64,000 nucleotides of DNA, taken from NCBI RefSeq assembly GCF_001375595.1, contig NZ_CVJQ01000003.1, forward strand, positions 39,804 to 103,803. Reading direction: 5' to 3'. Source of the DNA: Phenylobacterium immobile (ATCC 35973) (GTDB taxonomy: Bacteria > Pseudomonadota > Alphaproteobacteria > Caulobacterales > Caulobacteraceae). The position numbers and the translations under genes were made by a program. Numbering within the stretch: position 1 is the first letter of the stretch; the number at the start of each line of letters is the position of its first letter. Shown here one piece after another: positions 60,780 through 64,000 of this stretch. Under the pieces are notes generated by a model, which saw only the letters and a list, made by a program, of their open reading frames with translations, was not told where the DNA came from and did not search any database.

Positions 60780-62060
60780 ATGGCCAGGACCGCCGCCTCG
60801 TCGCGCTATTCGGCCGTCGCGATCATCTTGCACTGGCTGATCGCCGCGGCGGTTCTCTCCATGCTGCCCATGGGTTGGTGGATGGCTGACGCCATCTCCG
60901 ACCCGGCGCGGCAGCAGACCGCCTTCAAGGCCTACCAACTCCACAAGTCGATCGGCTTCACGATCCTGGGGCTCACCCTGCTGCGGCTGGCGTGGCGGAT
61001 CAGCCATCCGACGCCGCCGCTTTCCGCCGACATGCCGGTCTGGGAACGGTTCGGCGCGCGCGCCACCCACTGGGCCTTTTACGCCCTGCTTCTAGCCCTG
61101 CCGATCACCGGCTGGGCCTATGTTTCCAGCGGCTGGGCCGTCAGCACCGACAAGCCGCTGAACGTCGCCACCGTCTGGTTCGGCCTCATTCAGGTGCCGC
61201 ACCTGAGCTTCGTCGCCGACCAGCCGGCCGAGATGCGAAGGCTGGGCGCCTACAGCGCCATGGGCGCCCACGCAACGCTCGCCCTCGGGGCCGCGGGCCT
61301 GATCGCCCTGCATGTGGCCGCCGCGCTTAAGCACCAATTCCATAATCGCGACAATGTGCTGCCATCGATGGTCCCCTGGCTAGAACTCAAGGACGAGGGC
61401 CCGGCCGCCTCAGGCGGCCGCCTGGCGATGGCCGCGGGCGTCGGCGCGATCGCCGTCCTGCTGTTCGCCGGCGGGATGCTGGCCAGTCCGCCGGCCGGCG
61501 GCGCGCCCCGGGCCGAGGCGGCGCAGGCCGCGCCGACTGCGCCTGCCGAACCCATCGTTCCGGGAACCGCCAAGGCCTGGACGGTCGACCGCGCCGGCTC
61601 AGCGATCACCTTCTCCGGGACCCACGCCGGGGCAGCCTTCAACGGCCGGTTCGATGACTGGGAGGGCCACATCTGGTTCGACCCAGACAATCTCTCCGGA
61701 TCGAAAGCCGTGGTCCTGGTGCGTACGGCTTCGGCTCGCACCGGCGATGCGACCCAGGAAGGCTCTCTGGTCGAAACGGAATGGCTCAATCCCAAGGCCT
61801 TTCCCATCGCCCGCTTCGAAACGCAGAGCTTCCGCAGCCTTGGCGGCGATCATTACGAAGCGACCGGAACCCTGCGCGTGAAGGCCCGGACCGTTCCGGT
61901 GGTCCTGCCTTTCATCCTGACCCTGACGGACGGACAGGCCAAGGTGACCGGCGCGCTGGAGCTCGACCGCATGGCTCTGGATCTCGGCCTCTACTCTGAC
62001 CCCAGCGCCGATTGGGTATCCAAGATGATCGGCCTCGAGATTTCGGTCACCGCGCACTAG
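60780..62060 (+). CDS. Cytochrome b561-YceI fusion protein
   Basis: A 426-aa protein. Residues about 5-185 form a four-helix cytochrome b561 domain with candidate haem histidines in ILHWLIAAAVLSMLPMGWWM, YQLHKSIGFTILGL, MGAHATLALG and IALHVAAALKHQFHNRDN. A fifth hydrophobic segment (GRLAMAAGVGAIAVLLFAGG) precedes a C-terminal YceI domain (about 270-425) with AWTVDRAGSAITFSGTHAGA and WLNPKAFPIARFETQSF. It would pass electrons between the membrane quinone pool and a ligand held by the YceI barrel. Confidence 0.88.
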   Translation: MARTAASSRYSAVAIILHWLIAAAVLSMLPMGWWMADAISDPARQQTAFKAYQLHKSIGFTILGLTLLRLAWRISHPTPPLSADMPVWERFGARATHWAFYALLLALPITGWAYVSSGWAVSTDKPLNVATVWFGLIQVPHLSFVADQPAEMRRLGAYSAMGAHATLALGAAGLIALHVAAALKHQFHNRDNVLPSMVPWLELKDEGPAASGGRLAMAAGVGAIAVLLFAGGMLASPPAGGAPRAEAAQAAPTAPAEPIVPGTAKAWTVDRAGSAITFSGTHAGAAFNGRFDDWEGHIWFDPDNLSGSKAVVLVRTASARTGDATQEGSLVETEWLNPKAFPIARFETQSFRSLGGDHYEATGTLRVKARTVPVVLPFILTLTDGQAKVTGALELDRMALDLGLYSDPSADWVSKMIGLEISVTAH

Positions 62061-62354
62061 GCGATCCCCTGGCGCCGCAGGACCGCCGTTACGAAGTCAG
62101 ACCAGCAGGCGAAGCACAACCGCTCGTCTCCAATACGCCATAGGCGCTCCGCTGACCTGGACCCTGAAGGGCGCGGGCGTTGGCCTGCGCGACGACCAGG
62201 CGTGTCTTGCTGTGCGATCGCCCGCGGGACCTACCCCTACGTCCGAGGCCGCGCCACGTCGCCGCCGCTACAACGCCACGGGCGAGCGGGATCGCGTCCT
62301 GCCGATCACCCTCGGGACGCTGATGTAGTTGACGGCGCCTTGCCCAAACGAAAA
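62061..62354. other. Intergenic stretch without an identifiable gene
   Basis: There is no convincing coding region on either strand. A minus-strand frame ending at 62059 reads RIGDERLCFACWSDFVTAVL, which looks protein-like and may be the tail of a decayed gene, but no start or family can be assigned. No promoter or RNA structure stands out except the terminator at its right end. Confidence 0.5.
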
Positions 62355-62380
62355 CGGCCGCGCCCTGGTGGGCGCGGCCG
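62350..62380 (-). terminator. Rho-independent terminator of the second TonB-dependent receptor
   Basis: CGGCCGCGCCC (62355-62365) pairs perfectly with 62370-62380 round a TGGT loop. On the minus strand the stem is followed by GTTTTCG. It is 24 bp after the receptor stop codon. Confidence 0.85.
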
Positions 62381-62403
62381 CAGTCGTCAGCTGTGTTGGA
62401 GGC

Positions 62404-64000
62404 TTAGAACTGGGCCTCGAGCCGCACGCCGAAGGTGCGCGGCGAGCTGATGTTGGCCACGACCATGCCCGCGTAGTTCGGGTTGGAGTCGGTGCCGGTG
62501 TAGACGAGCTCGTCCGAGAGGTTGCGGACGAAGGCGCCCACAGACCACTTGGCCGGATCGCGATAGGTCACGTTGACGTCCTGGGTGAAGTAGCCCTTGA
62601 GCTTCATCGCATCCAGGTAGGCCACGCCGCCCCAACGCAGGGTGGCGAACTGGGTGTTGATGCCCGCATCGATGGTCGCGCCGTTCTCCAGGAAGAAGGT
62701 GTGCGTATAGCCCACCGTGCCGGCCCAACGCGGGGTGCGGATCAACTGACGGCCCGAGCAGTCGACGTTCTGGAACGTCAGGCCGGGGACCGGCTGGACA
62801 GTCTGAGGGCTGACCGCGCAGGTGGAAGCTGCGGAGTTCACATTCACGCCGGTGTAGACGAACTTGCCGAAGTTGGCGTGGTTGTACTCCACGCCCGCAT
62901 GGAAGACGTCGTTGGGCGTGAAGCGCCAGGTCACGTCGATGTCGCCGCCGTACATCTTGGCTTCACCGGCGTTGGTGTAGCCGTTGGTCGGCAGGCCAGC
63001 GCCCGACAGGAAGTTGAAGTTCTGCTGGCTGTCCTTGTAGGTCCAGTGGAACAGTTCCAGGTTCACCTGCAGGGCGTTGTCCAGGAAGCGGTTGCGCGAA
63101 CCGATTTCCAGGGCGTTCAGCTTCTCAGGCCGGTAGAACGAGGCCTCGCCAGGCGCGCCGCCGAGGACGGAGGTGGCGTTGAAGCCGCCCGCCTTCTGGC
63201 CAAGCGCATAGGTGACGAACAGCATGTTGCGCTCGGTCAGGTCGTACTCCAGGCCGACCTTGCCGGTCGTCGCCGTGAAGTCCTTCTTGCCGATGAACAC
63301 GTCGCGCGTGCGCGGATCCGGCTTCAGGTAGCAGAGACCCGAGTTCGGGCCGTTGCCAGCCGGGAACCAGGGCTGGCCGCCCAGCAGGCTGTACTGCAAG
63401 ATCTTGCCGTCCACCGCCCGGTGATCCTTCGTATAGCGAAGGCCGCCGATCAGGCGCAGTTGGTCGGTGACGCTGAACGTCGCCTGGCCGAACAGGGCTT
63501 CGGCCTGGTTGCGGAAGATGTAGTAGGTCTCCGCGTTGCCGTTACGGATCGTGTAGGACATCACGCCGCCGGTGATGGCGCTCTGACGTTCGTCGAAGAT
63601 GTAGAGACCGGCGACCCAGGTCAGGCGCTCCGACGAGTTGCCCAGGCGGGCTTCGAAGGACCGCATGTCGGACTTCTCAGGCCGACGGGCCGCGGAGTTG
63701 AACACGCCGCCCGGGAAGGTGACGTAGTCGTTGCGCACTTCGCGATAGGCCGGCAGCACGGTCAGGGTCGCAAAACCCAGGTCGTAGTCGAACTGCGCGG
63801 TCAGGTTGCTGAACTTGTTGTTCACGTGCGGAATGACGGTCCGGACACCCGGCTCGGTGGGGGTCAGGATCTGGCTGTTGCCGGGTCCGCACAGGCCTTG
63901 CGAGCCGATCGGGGTATAGACCGGGCCGTTGGCGCTGGCGCCGAGGGTGAAGCGGGTGTTGGGCGCGCAGTTGTTGTTGGCGACCGCCACCGCGTAATAG
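62404..64000 (-). CDS. TonB-dependent receptor, partial (runs off the window)
   Basis: About 531 C-terminal residues of a second TonB-dependent receptor. The frame stays open to the window edge (codons upstream of the GTG read YYAVAVANNNC), so the true start lies beyond 64000. Barrel features include GGLRYTKDHRAVDGKILQY, FVTYALGQKAGGFNAT and LNALEIGSRNRFLDNALQVN, and the C-terminal RTFGVRLEAQF ends in Phe. The phrase TYALGQKAGGFNA and the layout resemble the receptors that are expanded in sphingomonads and Caulobacterales. It ends in its own terminator. Confidence 0.93.
   Translation of the reverse strand, partial: YYAVAVANNNCAPNTRFTLGASANGPVYTPIGSQGLCGPGNSQILTPTEPGVRTVIPHVNNKFSNLTAQFDYDLGFATLTVLPAYREVRNDYVTFPGGVFNSAARRPEKSDMRSFEARLGNSSERLTWVAGLYIFDERQSAITGGVMSYTIRNGNAETYYIFRNQAEALFGQATFSVTDQLRLIGGLRYTKDHRAVDGKILQYSLLGGQPWFPAGNGPNSGLCYLKPDPRTRDVFIGKKDFTATTGKVGLEYDLTERNMLFVTYALGQKAGGFNATSVLGGAPGEASFYRPEKLNALEIGSRNRFLDNALQVNLELFHWTYKDSQQNFNFLSGAGLPTNGYTNAGEAKMYGGDIDVTWRFTPNDVFHAGVEYNHANFGKFVYTGVNVNSAASTCAVSPQTVQPVPGLTFQNVDCSGRQLIRTPRWAGTVGYTHTFFLENGATIDAGINTQFATLRWGGVAYLDAMKLKGYFTQDVNVTYRDPAKWSVGAFVRNLSDELVYTGTDSNPNYAGMVVANISSPRTFGVRLEAQF

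Overview
The window is GC-rich DNA from an alphaproteobacterium, most likely a member of the Caulobacterales (Caulobacter/Phenylobacterium-like). This is inferred from the gene style: a DUF3597 protein, two large TonB-dependent receptors, and dense ATGA-overlap operons. There are no rRNA genes, CRISPR arrays, insertion sequences or intact tRNA genes.

Region 1 (1-13.6 kb) is catabolic. It holds a DUF3597 protein, a TonB-dependent receptor, an MFS permease and a two-component flavin-dependent hydroxylase (HsaA/HsaB type). Divergent from the hydroxylase is a LysR regulator. It is followed by a CoA-transferase A/B pair, an acyl-CoA ligase and a YeiH-type exporter. A class A FAD monooxygenase lies downstream on the minus strand.

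Region 2 (13.7-24.4 kb) is a homoprotocatechuate (HPC) meta-cleavage gene set. Minus-strand genes, in transcription order, are hpaG1, hpaG2, ligA-like, ligB-like, hpaF, hpaH, hpaI and an HpaX-like permease. Plus-strand genes are hpaR, hpaE, a succinate-semialdehyde dehydrogenase and a sugar-type MFS permease. The ring-cleavage enzyme is a two-subunit LigAB-type extradiol dioxygenase. Three near-identical palindromes (TTAACAYGNTAA) sit in front of hpaG1/hpaR, hpaE and the FAD monooxygenase. They look like the operators of the MarR-type regulator HpaR.

Region 3 (24.6-57.8 kb) is the most striking part: a nearly complete contractile injection system of the eCIS (Afp/PVC-like) lineage. In order it encodes a receiver-only protein, a DUF4255 cap, an unknown 293-aa protein and a sheath. 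Then come a tube, a second sheath with an inserted FnIII-like domain, a second tube, a CIS-tube/LysM protein and a small DUF5908-like protein. Next are a gpD hub, a separate gpV spike, a 681-aa protein with a C-terminal membrane segment, gp25 and baseplate J. These are followed by a beta-propeller/gpI fusion, two fibre-like proteins, a conserved 525-aa protein and an AAA+ ATPase. Last come a 1255-aa DUF4157 protein with a long helical region and a C-terminal HNH-like nuclease, and a triple-domain glycosyltransferase translationally coupled to it. A convergent LuxR-family regulator closes the locus. No separate tape-measure gene is recognisable. A tRNA-like 74-nt element plus a strong hairpin interrupts the cluster after the fibre genes.

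Region 4 (57.9-64 kb) holds an FkbM methyltransferase, a DUF3313-like lipoprotein and two decayed gene fragments (acyl-CoA dehydrogenase C-terminus, CobW C-terminus). A YceI lipoprotein, a cytochrome b561-YceI fusion and a second TonB-dependent receptor cut by the window edge complete it.

All family assignments come from reading translations and motifs by eye. No database search was run.
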